The position numbers were made by a program, and so were the translations under genes. From assembly GCF_028689845.1 (NCBI RefSeq), contig NZ_JAQVCH010000001.1, forward strand, positions 1 through 64,000: a stretch of 64,000 bases of DNA, written 5' to 3'. Source of the DNA: Flavobacterium sp. (GTDB taxonomy: Bacteria > Bacteroidota > Bacteroidia > Flavobacteriales > Flavobacteriaceae). Of this stretch, positions 25,191 to 33,934 are shown piece by piece. The notes under the pieces were generated by a model. That model searched no databases. It worked only from the letters and a program-made list of their open reading frames with translations, and was not told the DNA's origin. Positions within the stretch are counted from its first letter, which is position 1; each line of letters opens with the position of its first letter.

Positions 25191-25359
25191 TTTGGAATAA
25201 TATTATCTTCCAAGTAATGATAATGAGAAGCCTTTTTTTAACTATTATTTAACATTTATAAAAATATTTTGTGTGTTTTTTTATTTAAATTTACTTTTAT
25301 TTGATAATAAAATGCTGACTATCAAGCCATACCGCTTTTCGACCCTCGACTAGCGACTT

Positions 25360-25427
25360 TTATTCTAATCTTCAATAAGAATAAGGTCAAAGATGGTTTT
25401 CGTGGGGCTTTACTAGAGTTACCCACG
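25360..25427 (+). other. Structured leader upstream of the small lipoprotein gene
   Basis: Two short hairpins can form in the 291-base gap before the gene at 25482: TTATTCT with AGAATAA (25360-25384) and CGTGGG with CCCACG (25401-25427). They may belong to the 5' untranslated region. No known riboswitch is recognised. Confidence 0.3.
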
Positions 25428-25481
25428 TTAATCAAAAAAACTAGATTTATACATTTATTTTAATCTAAAATTTATTAAATC

Positions 25482-25856
25482 ATGAAAAAACTAAAATATA
25501 TACCTTTATTATTTATAGCTTTTCTTGCTCTTTTTGCATGTAGCACTAACGAGGAAGCAGTTTCGACTACAAACGTGATTATGCCTGAGAGTGCAAAAGC
25601 ACCCGAAGTCATCACATTTAAAAACGCTTTGATTGAAAATATTAAAGCTAAGCACGCGGCAAAAGATAAACCAGAGAATAATACAGATAAAATTAAGATT
25701 GATGCAGATTTTCTCGAAGCATCTAAATCATTTTTACTTGCAAGCGGCATCTCTCAAATAGAACTTGATTCTAAAGCAAAACAAAATGAAACAGAGATTC
25801 AAAAAATGGCTTTAGCCTTATTAGCTCAAAAAACTGCGGCAATCTATAACAATTAA
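25482..25856 (+). CDS. Small lipoprotein of unknown function
   Basis: A 124-residue protein with a clear lipoprotein signal (MKKLKYIPLLFIAFLALFAC, lipobox LFAC at 17-20). The rest is rich in Lys, Glu and Ala and looks helical (ITFKNALIENIKAKHAAKDK, FLEASKSFLLASGISQIEL). No family is recognised. It starts a run of three same-strand genes for exported proteins, with 12 bases to the next start, so it is probably cotranscribed with it. Confidence 0.7.
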   Translation: MKKLKYIPLLFIAFLALFACSTNEEAVSTTNVIMPESAKAPEVITFKNALIENIKAKHAAKDKPENNTDKIKIDADFLEASKSFLLASGISQIELDSKAKQNETEIQKMALALLAQKTAAIYNN

Positions 25857-25868
25857 ATCCAAAAAAAA

Positions 25869-26396
25869 ATGAAAAAATTAATTTTTACCCTCGTTTTATT
25901 TTGGGGTTTACAAACTTTTGCCCAAAAAACGGTTTATATATACAATTTTTCTAGCTACAATATAGAAATTGGTGAAATAACAACCAAACCAAACACTGGT
26001 ACTTATCCATCATATACAAGTGTTTATGAAGCCACTTCTACTTCGGGACCAAGTTTGCTTCCGGTACCATCTGGTACTACATATATAATAGAGAACCCTG
26101 TTGTCTCACGGTTTCCATTTTACTCCTCAACAAGTGTTCCTGCAATTAAGAAATGGAGAAGATACACTAGTGCAAGCACTTCTGGAATTATTACAAGTTT
26201 AAACTTAAATAATAGCCTAGCCAACACCCAAAATTTTAAAAATATAAAATTTCAGGTACTTGCAGCTAATGGAAGTGTTATTGGCGGTGCTACCTTATCT
26301 GATTCTATGGATTTATATGAAAATTCATTTATAATAGCATTTTATGAATTTGACTCCTCTACTGGTACAACTTCAATTACTATAATTGACCTTTAA
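25869..26396 (+). CDS. Secreted protein of unknown function
   Basis: A 175-residue protein with a signal peptide (MKKLIFTLVLFWGLQTFAQ). The mature part is rich in Ser, Thr and Tyr, with alternating strands (TVYIYNFSSYNIEIGEIT, NIKFQVLAANGSVIGGATL), which suggests a beta-sandwich. No family is recognised. It follows the small lipoprotein gene by 12 bases, and a perfect hairpin separates it from the next gene. Confidence 0.65.
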   Translation: MKKLIFTLVLFWGLQTFAQKTVYIYNFSSYNIEIGEITTKPNTGTYPSYTSVYEATSTSGPSLLPVPSGTTYIIENPVVSRFPFYSSTSVPAIKKWRRYTSASTSGIITSLNLNNSLANTQNFKNIKFQVLAANGSVIGGATLSDSMDLYENSFIIAFYEFDSSTGTTSITIIDL

Positions 26397-26404
26397 TTTG
26401 ATTA

Positions 26405-26435
26405 TGTCAAGGAAAATAAATTATTTTCCTTGACA
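26405..26435 (+). terminator. Hairpin between two secreted-protein genes
   Basis: TGTCAAGGAAAATAA pairs perfectly with TTATTTTCCTTGACA around a single A. No T run follows on the plus strand. It may be a weak terminator or an mRNA-stability element just before the 26454 start. Confidence 0.5.
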
Positions 26436-26453
26436 TATCTAAAATATGAAAAT

Positions 26454-28223
26454 ATGAAAATAATAATACATAGCATTACTTTTCTATTTACTTTATACCT
26501 TACTGCTCAACCCAACTACATCAGAACATTAGGAACCTATTATGGGGATGACACCATGGTTATTCGTGATAGTGCCATGGACAGCAATGGTAATATTGTT
26601 ATTTTTGGGAATATTAATATTACAGAAAACACAACTCAGTTTACTTTCTCCACATCAAATGCTCATCAACAAACTTTTGCTGGAGGAATATCTGATTGTT
26701 TTCTTGCAAAATTCACGCCTTTAGGCACTATACTTTGGGCAACCTATTTTGGCGGAGAAAATGAAGATAGAGCAAATAATGTCTCTATTGATTATTTAGA
26801 CAATATAATACTTATTGGCACAACTAAAAGCTCCACTGGAATTGCAACCTTGGAGTCATTTCAACCTAATTTAAATGGATATACGGATCAATTTATCTCA
26901 AAATTTAATACAAACGGCATGTTGTTATGGAGTACATACTTTGGTGCTAATGATACAAGTGATTTTCCCATTTTAGATGAGTCCTCAGGAACCTTAGGTT
27001 ATTCTAGTACTGCGATTAACAACAATGGTGAGATTTTCGCACTCATAAAAAATTCTTTACTCACTAATATGTCAACACAAGGTGTATTTCAAGAATTCAA
27101 CACACACAATAATGGCTCAATGATTGTTAAGTTTAATTCAACTGGGGAAAGAATTTGGGCTACTTATTATGGAATTAACCTATCGCATGCCTATAATATT
27201 CAATGTGATAATGATGGTGTTTATGTGCTTGGACAAACTAATGACTGTCCTCCACTAGAACTTAATTCCTACTTTTCAAGCGATAGTGCCTTTCAACCAA
27301 GTCCCTCAAGTTGCGCAGATTTGTTTATTTCGAAATTTCATGCAGATCATGGCACGAGGGAATGGAGCACGTATTATGGTGGACTAAGTAAAGAATTTTT
27401 ATTTAAAAAGAGTCTGAAAATACATAAAAACCATTTATATATTGCTGGAATAACAAGTAGTCTTACAAACATTACTACCCCAAATAGTTATTTACCAACC
27501 AAAGCAAATGGGACAACTTTTTTTTTCTCAAAATTTACAACTTATGGAGAACAAGTTTGGGGAACATATTACTATGATCCATCCATTGGCTCTATACCTT
27601 CTGCCATGCAACACATAGGTATTACTGCTTTTGATGATTATTTATACGTTTTTGGTAAAACCGAATTTGCTACAAATTTTACAACCGAAAACAGTTACCA
27701 AGAAATTTATAGTGGCGGCAGTGATGGTTTTCTTTTAAAATTCACAACAGATGGTGAACGTGATTGGGCAACTTATTTTGGCGGCTGGAGTGAAGATCGA
27801 GTGGATAATGTATTGTTTAAAGACGATGCTATTTTTTTATTGGGCATGACAAAAAGCGTTCAGAATATTTCAACTCAAAATGGTATACAACCCACTTTAT
27901 TAAATTATGGCGACCCGAATCTTGGTGCACCAAGCAATATTTTTATTTCTAAGTTAGAACCAAATATATTATCATTACAAGAAAACAAAAGAAATACAGT
28001 TTCTGTTTATCCAAATCCTAATAACGGTAGTTTTACTCTTGTTTTACCAATTGAATCCGAAGCTGAAATAGAAGTTTTTGATATTTTAGGAAAAAAAATG
28101 TTCCAACAAAAAGTATTTACAAACCAAACTATTTCTACAAATAATTGGTCAAAAGGAATTTATTTAGCTAAAATAACAAGTGGTAACAGCATTTTTGAAA
28201 CGGTTAAAATTGTGGTGGAGTGA
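26454..28223 (+). CDS. T9SS-exported beta-propeller (SBBP-like) protein
   Basis: About 589 residues. A signal peptide (MKIIIHSITFLFTLYLTAQ) is followed by repeats with the pattern LWATYFGGENEDRANNV, LLWSTYFGAND, REWSTYYGGLSKE and RDWATYFGGWSEDRVDNV, typical of SBBP beta-propeller repeats. The C-terminal 80 residues form a type A T9SS sorting domain: VSVYPNPNNGSFTLVLP, then VFDILGKKMFQQ and a last WSKGIYLAKITSG. The protein should be exported by type IX secretion and anchored on the surface or released. The ATG at 26454 is chosen since the earlier TTG at 26430 lies in a hairpin and lacks a signal sequence. Confidence 0.8.
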   Translation: MKIIIHSITFLFTLYLTAQPNYIRTLGTYYGDDTMVIRDSAMDSNGNIVIFGNINITENTTQFTFSTSNAHQQTFAGGISDCFLAKFTPLGTILWATYFGGENEDRANNVSIDYLDNIILIGTTKSSTGIATLESFQPNLNGYTDQFISKFNTNGMLLWSTYFGANDTSDFPILDESSGTLGYSSTAINNNGEIFALIKNSLLTNMSTQGVFQEFNTHNNGSMIVKFNSTGERIWATYYGINLSHAYNIQCDNDGVYVLGQTNDCPPLELNSYFSSDSAFQPSPSSCADLFISKFHADHGTREWSTYYGGLSKEFLFKKSLKIHKNHLYIAGITSSLTNITTPNSYLPTKANGTTFFFSKFTTYGEQVWGTYYYDPSIGSIPSAMQHIGITAFDDYLYVFGKTEFATNFTTENSYQEIYSGGSDGFLLKFTTDGERDWATYFGGWSEDRVDNVLFKDDAIFLLGMTKSVQNISTQNGIQPTLLNYGDPNLGAPSNIFISKLEPNILSLQENKRNTVSVYPNPNNGSFTLVLPIESEAEIEVFDILGKKMFQQKVFTNQTISTNNWSKGIYLAKITSGNSIFETVKIVVE

Positions 28224-28239
28224 CAAAAAATAAAAAAAA

Positions 28240-28273
28240 GGGGCAAAAAAATCATTTAAAAATTTCTTGCCCC
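28240..28273. terminator. Terminator between convergent genes
   Basis: GGGGCAA at 28240-28246 pairs with TTGCCCC at 28267-28273, with further A/T pairing inside. An A run precedes it, so it best serves the minus strand, and it separates the T9SS gene from dusB. Confidence 0.5.
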
Positions 28274-28301
28274 CACATTTATTTCTGTATAATAAGTACC
28301 T

Positions 28302-29294
28302 CTAAACCACCTGATAATCAGCATAAACAGCAGAAATCTCATCAAAAATAGCCAATAAAGCCATCGCTCCGTCGGTAGTAACTAACTTTTGTTTGTATTC
28401 TTTGAATCCGTGAATACCTTTGAAGTAATTGGTATAATGACGACGCATTTCGAAGATGCCAACGCGTTCGCCTTTCCATTCCATCGACCAAATGAGGTGA
28501 TTTCTAGCGGCTTCGATGCGGTCTTTCATGGTTGGTTCGGGCAAATGCTCTCCGGTTTTGAAATAATGCTTGATTTCTTTAAAAATCCACGGATAACCAA
28601 TGGCTGCACGACCAATCATCATGCCATCTAATCCGTATTTATCTCGGTATTCTAATGCTTTTTCTGGCGAATCAATGTCGCCGTTTCCAAAAATAGGCAT
28701 CGTAATTCTCTGGTTGTTTTTTACGCGGGCAACGTGTGACCAATCGGAATGTCCTTTATACATTTGGGCACGCGTGCGAGCATGAACGGTTAAAGCTTGC
28801 ACGCCAATGTCTTGCAATCGCTCGGCCACCTCATCAATATTGATGGAATTTTCATCCCAACCCAATCGGGTTTTTACGGTAACCGGAAGATTGGTTCCTT
28901 TGATAACGGCTTTCGTAAGTCTAACCATCAAATCAACATCTTTTAAAACGCCTGCTCCTGCTCCTTTACACACTACTTTTTTAACTGGACAACCAAAGTT
29001 AATATCGACTAAATCGGGTTGTACCGCTTCCACAATTCGAGAAGACATCTCCATTGCTTCTTCATCGCCACCAAAAATTTGGATGCCAACGGGACGTTCA
29101 TAATCAAAAATATCAAGTTTCATTTTGCTTTTCATTGCATCACGAATCAAACCTTCGGACGAAATAAATTCTGAATACATCAAATCGGCTCCGTGCAATT
29201 TGCATAATCGACGAAACGGCGGATCACTCACATCTTCCATTGGGGCAAGAAGTAAAGGAAAATCAGGTAATATGATGTTTCCGATTTTTGGCAT
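28302..29294 (-). CDS. dusB: tRNA-dihydrouridine synthase
   Basis: A 330-residue FMN-dependent Dus enzyme that reduces uridines in tRNA D-loops. LLLAPMEDVSDPPFRRLC at the start, the catalytic Cys in NFGCPVKKVVCKGAGAGVL, TVKTRLGWD, TVHARTRAQMYKGHSDW and MMIGRAAIGYPWIFKEI are all conserved. The ATG at 29294 starts the usual MPKIGNIILPDFPLLLAPM; the preceding 22 residues of the longer frame have no family similarity. It is divergent from lepA. Confidence 0.9.
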   Translation of the reverse strand: MPKIGNIILPDFPLLLAPMEDVSDPPFRRLCKLHGADLMYSEFISSEGLIRDAMKSKMKLDIFDYERPVGIQIFGGDEEAMEMSSRIVEAVQPDLVDINFGCPVKKVVCKGAGAGVLKDVDLMVRLTKAVIKGTNLPVTVKTRLGWDENSINIDEVAERLQDIGVQALTVHARTRAQMYKGHSDWSHVARVKNNQRITMPIFGNGDIDSPEKALEYRDKYGLDGMMIGRAAIGYPWIFKEIKHYFKTGEHLPEPTMKDRIEAARNHLIWSMEWKGERVGIFEMRRHYTNYFKGIHGFKEYKQKLVTTDGAMALLAIFDEISAVYADYQVV

Positions 29295-29383
29295 TTGAAT
29301 TAATTTTTTTGCAAAAATACTAATTTTTGTTGGTTTCAAGTTTAAGGTTTCAAGTTTCAATCCTAAAAATCAAAACTTTGCTT

Positions 29384-29391
29384 TATATTTG
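29384..29391 (+). promoter_or_regulatory. -7 element of lepA
   Basis: TATATTTG matches TAnnTTTG. Transcription from here would include the Flavo-1-like RNA (29419-29500) in a leader of about 150 bases before lepA. Confidence 0.45.
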
Positions 29392-29418
29392 CACACAATT
29401 CTGTACTGAGCAGTGTTT

Positions 29419-29500
29419 GCGTTAGGGATGGGAGCGGCATCCTTTTGTGGAGCTTGCGGAACAAAAGATAGAGCGTACAGCCCGACCCTTGTGGGAACGC
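29419..29500 (+). ncRNA. Flavo-1-like structured RNA in the lepA leader
   Basis: GCGTT at 29419-29423 closes with AACGC at 29496-29500. Inside are a GGATG...CATCC stem, a CTTTTGT...ACAAAAG stem and the conserved strings GATAGAGCG and AGCCCGACCC. A second copy with the same conserved strings but a different variable loop is at 46465-46557. The pattern fits the Flavobacterium Flavo-1 RNA motif as I remember it; a covariance search was not run. Confidence 0.6.
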
Positions 29501-29544
29501 CCCGAAAAAATCAGGGTAAACCAAAAAAATTGAATTAAACGAAG

Positions 29545-31341
29545 ATGAAGAACATACGAAATTTTTGCATTATTGCTCACATTGACCACGGAAAAAGTAC
29601 GCTGGCCGACCGACTATTGGGTGCTACCCAAACGGTAACCGCTCGTGAAGAAAAAGCCCAGTTGCTAGACAGCATGGATTTGGAACGTGAACGCGGGATT
29701 ACGATTAAAAGTCACGCCATCCAGATGGAATATGAATATCAAGGTGAGAAATATATTTTAAACTTGATTGACACCCCTGGACACGTTGATTTTTCGTATG
29801 AAGTCTCTCGGTCAATCGCTGCCTGCGAAGGAGCTTTGTTGATTATTGATGCGGCTCAAAGCATTCAAGCTCAAACGATTTCGAATTTATATTTAGCGTT
29901 AGAAAATGACTTGGAAATTATTCCAGTGTTGAATAAAGTGGATTTACCAAGTGCTAATCCAGAAGAAGTAAGTGATGATATTATCGATTTGCTAGGCTGT
30001 AAATTAGAAGATATTATTCATGCTTCGGGTAAAACTGGCTTTGGTGTTGAGAATATTTTAGCGGCGATTATTGAAAAAATTCCGCCTCCAAAAGGAAACA
30101 AAGACGAACCGTTACAAGCCTTAATTTTTGACTCTCACTACAATCCGTTTAGAGGAATTGAAGTTATTTTTAGAGTAAAGAATGGCGAGATTAAAAAAGG
30201 GCAGAAGATTAAATTCATGGCAACGGGCAATGAATATTATGCAGATGAAGTAGGCACTTTAAAGCTGAATCAAGTTCCAAAAAACGTAATTTCGACTGGC
30301 GATGTTGGTTATTTAATTTCGGGTATCAAAGAAGCGAAAGAAGTAAAAGTAGGCGATACGATTACTGATGCCAAAACGCCAACAACCAATATGATTACTG
30401 GTTTTGAAGATGTAAAACCGATGGTTTTTGCTGGAATTTATCCAGTTGACACCGAAGATTATGAAGATTTACGTGCTTCAATGGAAAAATTGCAATTAAA
30501 CGATGCTTCATTAGTATTTGCTCCAGAAAGTTCTGCCGCTTTAGGTTTTGGTTTCCGTTGTGGATTTTTAGGCATGTTGCATTTAGAAATCATTCAAGAA
30601 CGATTAGAACGCGAATATGATATGACTGTGATTACAACAGTTCCCAACGTTTCCTATTTAGCGTATACCAAAAAAGAGCCAGAAGTTGGTTTTGTGGTTA
30701 ACAATCCTTCCGATTTGCCAGAACCTTCTAGGCTTGACCGAGTAGAAGAACCTTATATTAAAGCCACTATCATTACCAAAGCTGATTTTGTTGGAAATGT
30801 AATGGGTTTATGTATCGAAAAACGCGGTGTCATTACCAATCAAACGTATCTTACCACTGAACGAGTGGAATTAAATTTTGATATGCCCTTGGCAGAAATT
30901 GTATTTGATTTTTATGATCGATTGAAAACAGTTTCTAAAGGATATGCTTCTTTTGACTATTCGCCAATTGGCATGCGAACTTCAAAATTAGTTCGATTAG
31001 ATGTGTTATTAAATGCTCAAAACGTAGATGCTTTATCGGCTTTAATTCACGAAGACAATGCGTACAACATTGGCAAAAAAATGTGTGAGAAATTACGTGA
31101 ATTGATTCCGAGACAACAGTTTGATATTCCGATTCAAGCGGCCATTGGGGCAAAAATTATTGCCAGAGAAACGATAAAAGCCTTGCGAAAAGATGTTACG
31201 GCCAAATGTTATGGTGGCGATATTTCACGTAAACGAAAACTATTGGAAAAGCAGAAAAAAGGAAAAAAACGAATGCGTCAAGTTGGAAACGTAGAGATTC
31301 CACAAGAGGCGTTTATGGCTGTATTGAAGTTGAATGATTAG
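29545..31341 (+). CDS. lepA: Elongation factor 4 (LepA)
   Basis: A 598-residue translational GTPase that acts on ribosomes, with a proposed role in 30S assembly and back-translocation. GTPase motifs are G1 [11 protein letters not shown]2 RGITIKS, G3 DTPGHVDF and G4 NKVD. The LepA-specific C-terminal end holds [24 protein letters not shown]. The length is normal. It has a promoter at 29384, a structured leader RNA and its own terminator, so it is a single-gene unit. Confidence 0.97.
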   Translation: MKNIRNFCIIAHIDHGKSTLADRLLGATQTVTAREEKAQLLDSMDLERERGITIKSHAIQMEYEYQGEKYILNLIDTPGHVDFSYEVSRSIAACEGALLIIDAAQSIQAQTISNLYLALENDLEIIPVLNKVDLPSANPEEVSDDIIDLLGCKLEDIIHASGKTGFGVENILAAIIEKIPPPKGNKDEPLQALIFDSHYNPFRGIEVIFRVKNGEIKKGQKIKFMATGNEYYADEVGTLKLNQVPKNVISTGDVGYLISGIKEAKEVKVGDTITDAKTPTTNMITGFEDVKPMVFAGIYPVDTEDYEDLRASMEKLQLNDASLVFAPESSAALGFGFRCGFLGMLHLEIIQERLEREYDMTVITTVPNVSYLAYTKKEPEVGFVVNNPSDLPEPSRLDRVEEPYIKATIITKADFVGNVMGLCIEKRGVITNQTYLTTERVELNFDMPLAEIVFDFYDRLKTVSKGYASFDYSPIGMRTSKLVRLDVLLNAQNVDALSALIHEDNAYNIGKKMCEKLRELIPRQQFDIPIQAAIGAKIIARETIKALRKDVTAKCYGGDISRKRKLLEKQKKGKKRMRQVGNVEIPQEAFMAVLKLND

Positions 31342-31371
31342 GAAATAAGTTACTGAGGAAAAATACATGAG

Positions 31372-31403
31372 AACCCAATGACGAAAGTTGTTGGGTTTTT
31401 TTT
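31372..31403 (+). terminator. lepA terminator
   Basis: AACCCAATGAC and GTTGTTGGGTT pair (with G-T pairs) around a GAAA tetraloop, followed by a run of T. It lies 31 bases after the lepA stop. Confidence 0.88.
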
Positions 31404-31625
31404 GAATGTTTTTTTAAGAATATCTTCTGAAAATTGCCCACGGTTTTAACCGTGGAAACTATAAAAAATACAGCTATCATCTTACTCTCAAATCATCCCA
31501 TGGAAAAAACTGTGGGAAAAATTTAAAAAAAATTTGATGTTCTAGCGATTATATCGTTTTGAACACAATTAATTACATCCAAAAAGAGTTAATGCTATTA
31601 AATTCAATTTCTTTCAAAACCTTCG

Positions 31626-31633
31626 TACCTTTG
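31626..31633 (+). promoter_or_regulatory. -7 element of thiL
   Basis: TACCTTTG matches TAnnTTTG, 20 bases before the ATG at 31654. The in-frame GTG at 31633 overlaps it and is therefore not the start. Confidence 0.5.
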
Positions 31634-31653
31634 TGGTTCGAAAAAATAAACGC

Positions 31654-32700
31654 ATGTTAGAAGACAAATCATCGCCCCGCACCTCCATCGCTCAATTGGG
31701 AGAATTTGGTTTAATAGACCATTTAATCACGAAATTTACAGTCAAAAATTCGTCAACCCTTATGGGAATTGGCGATGATGGAGCAGTAGTAGATTTTGGC
31801 ACCAAAAAAACAGTAGTATCAACCGATTTATTGATTGAAGGCGTCCATTTTGATTTGGCCTATATGCCACTCAAACACTTAGGTTATAAAGCTGTTGTGG
31901 CGAACCTATCCGATATATGTGCCATGAATGCCAAACCAACGCAAATAACCGTCTCTGTGGCTGTTTCTAGTCGGTTTCCACTAGAAGCTTTAGAGGAATT
32001 ATTTGATGGCATTGCAATTGCTTCTGAAGTTTATCAAGTAGAAGTAATTGGTGGCGACACTACTTCTTCACAAAAAGGACTAATCATTTCGATTACGGCA
32101 TTGGGCGAAGCTCAAACGGACGAACTTGTTTATAGAACTGGAGCTCAAGAAAATGATTTGATAGTTGTTACTGGAGATATTGGTGCTGCGTATATGGGTT
32201 TACAAGTATTAGAACGCGAAAAACAAGTGTTTCAGGTTAATCCAAAAAACCAACCCGATTTAGAGCCTTATACGTATTTAATAGAAAGACAATTAAAACC
32301 AGAAGCTCGAACAGATATTCGGGAGTTGTTAGAAAAACTAGAGGTTAAACCAACTTCCATGATTGATATTTCGGATGGCTTATCTTCTGAAATTATGCAT
32401 ATTTGCAAACAATCAAACAAAGGTTGTTCTATATATGAAGAAAAACTGCCGTTAGACCCACAATTAATATCAGTTTGTGAGGAATTCAACATCGACAGCA
32501 CAACCGTAGCCATCAATGGTGGTGAAGATTATGAATTGCTCTTTACAATTGCTTTAGAAGATTTTGATAAAATCAAAGCCAATCCAAATCTTACCGTTAT
32601 CGGACATATTAATCAAGAAGCGGAAGGCATGCATTTAATTACGCGAGCAAATCAAAAGATTGAATTAAAGGCAAGAGGTTGGAATGCTTTAAGCGAATAA
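31654..32700 (+). CDS. thiL: Thiamine-monophosphate kinase
   Basis: A 348-residue ThiL, which phosphorylates thiamine monophosphate to the active diphosphate. The AIRS-type ATP and magnesium sites are seen as MGIGDDGAVVDFG, STDLLIEGVHFDL, NLSDICAMNAKP, VIGGDTTSS and MIDISDGLSSE; INGGEDYELLFT is the usual C-terminal motif. The ATG at 31654 is chosen from promoter position and homology. The gene is a single unit with a strong terminator 24 bases after the stop. Confidence 0.93.
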   Translation: MLEDKSSPRTSIAQLGEFGLIDHLITKFTVKNSSTLMGIGDDGAVVDFGTKKTVVSTDLLIEGVHFDLAYMPLKHLGYKAVVANLSDICAMNAKPTQITVSVAVSSRFPLEALEELFDGIAIASEVYQVEVIGGDTTSSQKGLIISITALGEAQTDELVYRTGAQENDLIVVTGDIGAAYMGLQVLEREKQVFQVNPKNQPDLEPYTYLIERQLKPEARTDIRELLEKLEVKPTSMIDISDGLSSEIMHICKQSNKGCSIYEEKLPLDPQLISVCEEFNIDSTTVAINGGEDYELLFTIALEDFDKIKANPNLTVIGHINQEAEGMHLITRANQKIELKARGWNALSE

Positions 32701-32724
32701 AAATTATACTTATATCATAAAAAA

Positions 32725-32754
32725 AGCGATACATTGGGGTGTATCGCTTTTTTT
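32725..32754. terminator. Bidirectional terminator after thiL
   Basis: AGCGATACA pairs with TGTATCGCT around TTGGGG, with A7 before and T8 after. It can end thiL and also the proposed minus-strand transcript that starts near 32892. Confidence 0.88.
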
Positions 32755-32768
32755 AAAACCTTCTTTTT

Positions 32769-32828
32769 TTAATTTTTTAGTCGACTTTTAAATAGTTCTT
32801 TCGTTGGGGCAAAAGGGTGGTATTTCAT
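32769..32828 (-). CDS. Possible 19-residue peptide in the second short transcript
   Basis: ATG to TAA encodes MKYHPFAPTKELFKSRLKN. It lies in the middle of the proposed transcript, with its start about 65 bases after the predicted transcription start. Its C-terminal part (H-x6-E-L-F-K) resembles a frame in the upstream transcript (HFYWSLQEIFKQ). No family is recognised; an ORF this short may occur by chance. Confidence 0.3.
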   Translation of the reverse strand: MKYHPFAPTKELFKSRLKN

Positions 32829-32898
32829 GTTCTATTCGACTAATATCGTTCTCGGGTCAATATTTTAATAATAAATGATTACTTGTTTATTGATACTG

Positions 32899-32984
32899 TA
32901 AAGATATATCGACTTATAGTTTCATCAAATACGGTTTTACACAGAAAGCATTACGGTTTTACGCTTTTTTGATTGCGGTTTCCC
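32899..32984 (-). promoter_or_regulatory. Repeat-box promoter 1 (LytTR-like boxes)
   Basis: Boxes ACGGTTTTAC at 32931-32940 and 32953-32962 and GCGGTTTCCC at 32975-32984 are spaced exactly 22 bases apart. On the minus strand TATCTTTA (32906-32899) follows 24 bases after the nearest box. A 22-base period is the geometry of LytTR direct-repeat sites. Confidence 0.5.
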
Positions 32985-33007
32985 GTAAATTCATATTCAA
33001 TAAATCC

Positions 33008-33144
33008 ACAAAAAAAGCAATAGCTTTTGAACTATTGCTTGAAGATTTCTTGGAGCGACCAATAAAAATGTCTTGGGACTACAAAAGACAGTGCTTAAAT
33101 CGGTTTACTCATTTTCCGAAAAACAAAAAAGGTATTTAACTAAC
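33008..33144 (-). ncRNA. Candidate short transcript 1
   Basis: It would run from the TATTTTTA element (33158-33151) to the terminator at 33015-33040, about 137 bases. A frame in it reads MSKPI, stop, then an open ALSFVVPRHFYWSLQEIFKQ, so it may be a small RNA, a peptide from a non-ATG start, or a decayed small gene. Existence rests on promoter and terminator signals. Confidence 0.35.
33015..33040 (-). terminator. Minus-strand terminator inside the gene-poor region
   Basis: AAGCAATAG pairs with CTATTGCTT around eight bases. On the minus strand a run of seven T follows; on the plus strand none does. It therefore points to a minus-strand transcript that starts to its right. Confidence 0.75.
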
Positions 33145-33150
33145 TCGATG

Positions 33151-33234
33151 TAAAAATAAACTGATTTTCAATACTTTGCTTACGGTTAACCACAAATTTA
33201 GCTGCGGTTTTACTCCAATTTGATTACGGTCAAA
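33151..33234 (-). promoter_or_regulatory. Repeat-box promoter 2 (LytTR-like boxes)
   Basis: Boxes ACGGTTAACC at 33182-33191, GCGGTTTTAC at 33204-33213 and ACGGTCAAAA at 33225-33234 are spaced 22 and 21 bases. On the minus strand TATTTTTA (33158-33151) follows 23 bases after the nearest box, the same geometry as promoter 1. Confidence 0.5.
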
Positions 33235-33241
33235 AATAAAA

Positions 33242-33266
33242 AAAGGATTGACTAAATCAACCCTTT
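33242..33266 (-). terminator. Terminator of the response-regulator gene
   Basis: AAAGGATTGA and TCAACCCTTT pair with one mismatch, and an A run on the plus strand gives a U tract on the minus strand. It overlaps the stop codon of the response regulator. Confidence 0.6.
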
Positions 33267-33917
33267 GTTTTTTGCTTCGCTAATTAGCTCAATATCACTA
33301 CTGGCTTTTACGTTTAAAATTTCTTTTAAATTCAATTTTCTTTTTTCAATTGCACTTAACGACAGCGGAACATAAGTTGGCAAATCTTTTGTTTTTACTC
33401 CTTTTGACAAATGAAACAAAATTTGTTTGTCAAAATCATCTACTTGAAGATTTTCATATTGGGATTGACTAACAAATTTAACCACTGTTTGACTATAATA
33501 ATTGTCATCATTTAAAATTTTATTAAAAGCCAATAGCAATTCATCAAACGTCAAATCGTTTTTAATGATAAGTCCGTTCGGATTAATTTCTTTGATTATA
33601 GAATTAATTTTGATTAACTCTGTATGCATCGTCAATAAAATAATTTTACATTTTGGCATTTCTTTTCGAAGTAATTTTGCCAAATCCTCACCAGACATGA
33701 TATTTTTTTCCTCATAAGGCGGCATACTAATGTCTAGAAAAGCGATGTCAAAAGGCTGTTCAGCCGACATAATTGTTTCATAAGCCGACTTACAATTGTT
33801 TGCTTGCGTGGTGGTATATTCAAAATTATTGGCACTATAGCTTTTTAAAGCATTTTTGTAAGCTTCTATAATAAACGGATGGTCGTCAACAATAATAATT
33901 TGGTAGTTTTTAGACAT
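33252..33917 (-). CDS. Two-component response regulator
   Basis: A 221-residue protein. The receiver domain (about 1-125) has D11-D12, the phosphoacceptor D62 in AFLDISMP, Thr in LLTMHT and Lys in GLIIKND. The C-terminal 75 residues are helical (DDFDKQILFHLSKGVKTKDLPTYVPLSLSAIEKRKLNLKEIL) and match the helix-turn-helix of NarL/LuxR-type regulators. It starts 17 bases after the sensor-kinase stop and is the cognate regulator. The terminator overlaps its stop codon. Confidence 0.88.
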   Translation of the reverse strand: MSKNYQIIIVDDHPFIIEAYKNALKSYSANNFEYTTTQANNCKSAYETIMSAEQPFDIAFLDISMPPYEEKNIMSGEDLAKLLRKEMPKCKIILLTMHTELIKINSIIKEINPNGLIIKNDLTFDELLLAFNKILNDDNYYSQTVVKFVSQSQYENLQVDDFDKQILFHLSKGVKTKDLPTYVPLSLSAIEKRKLNLKEILNVKASSDIELISEAKNKGLI

Positions 33918-33934
33918 AATGTGGTAGTAGATTA

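Larger units (their letters stand above)
31342..31653. other. lepA-thiL intergenic region
   Basis: The 312 bases hold the lepA terminator, a small inverted repeat at about 31439-31456 (CCACGGTT and AACCGTGG) with a related CCCATGG...CTGTGGG near 31497-31525, and the thiL promoter. No gene is seen. The CCACGG repeats could be a dispersed palindromic element. Confidence 0.4.
32755..33241 (-). other. Gene-poor region with two repeat-box promoters and candidate short transcripts
   Basis: This region lies between two convergent, well-terminated genes, so it should be silent. Instead it holds six RCGGTTTTAC-like boxes in two groups of three, two minus-strand TAnnTTTA elements at matching distance, and a minus-strand terminator. 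Two short transcripts are proposed: about 33144 to 33008, and about 32892 to 32718. They are inferred from signals only. Confidence 0.45.
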
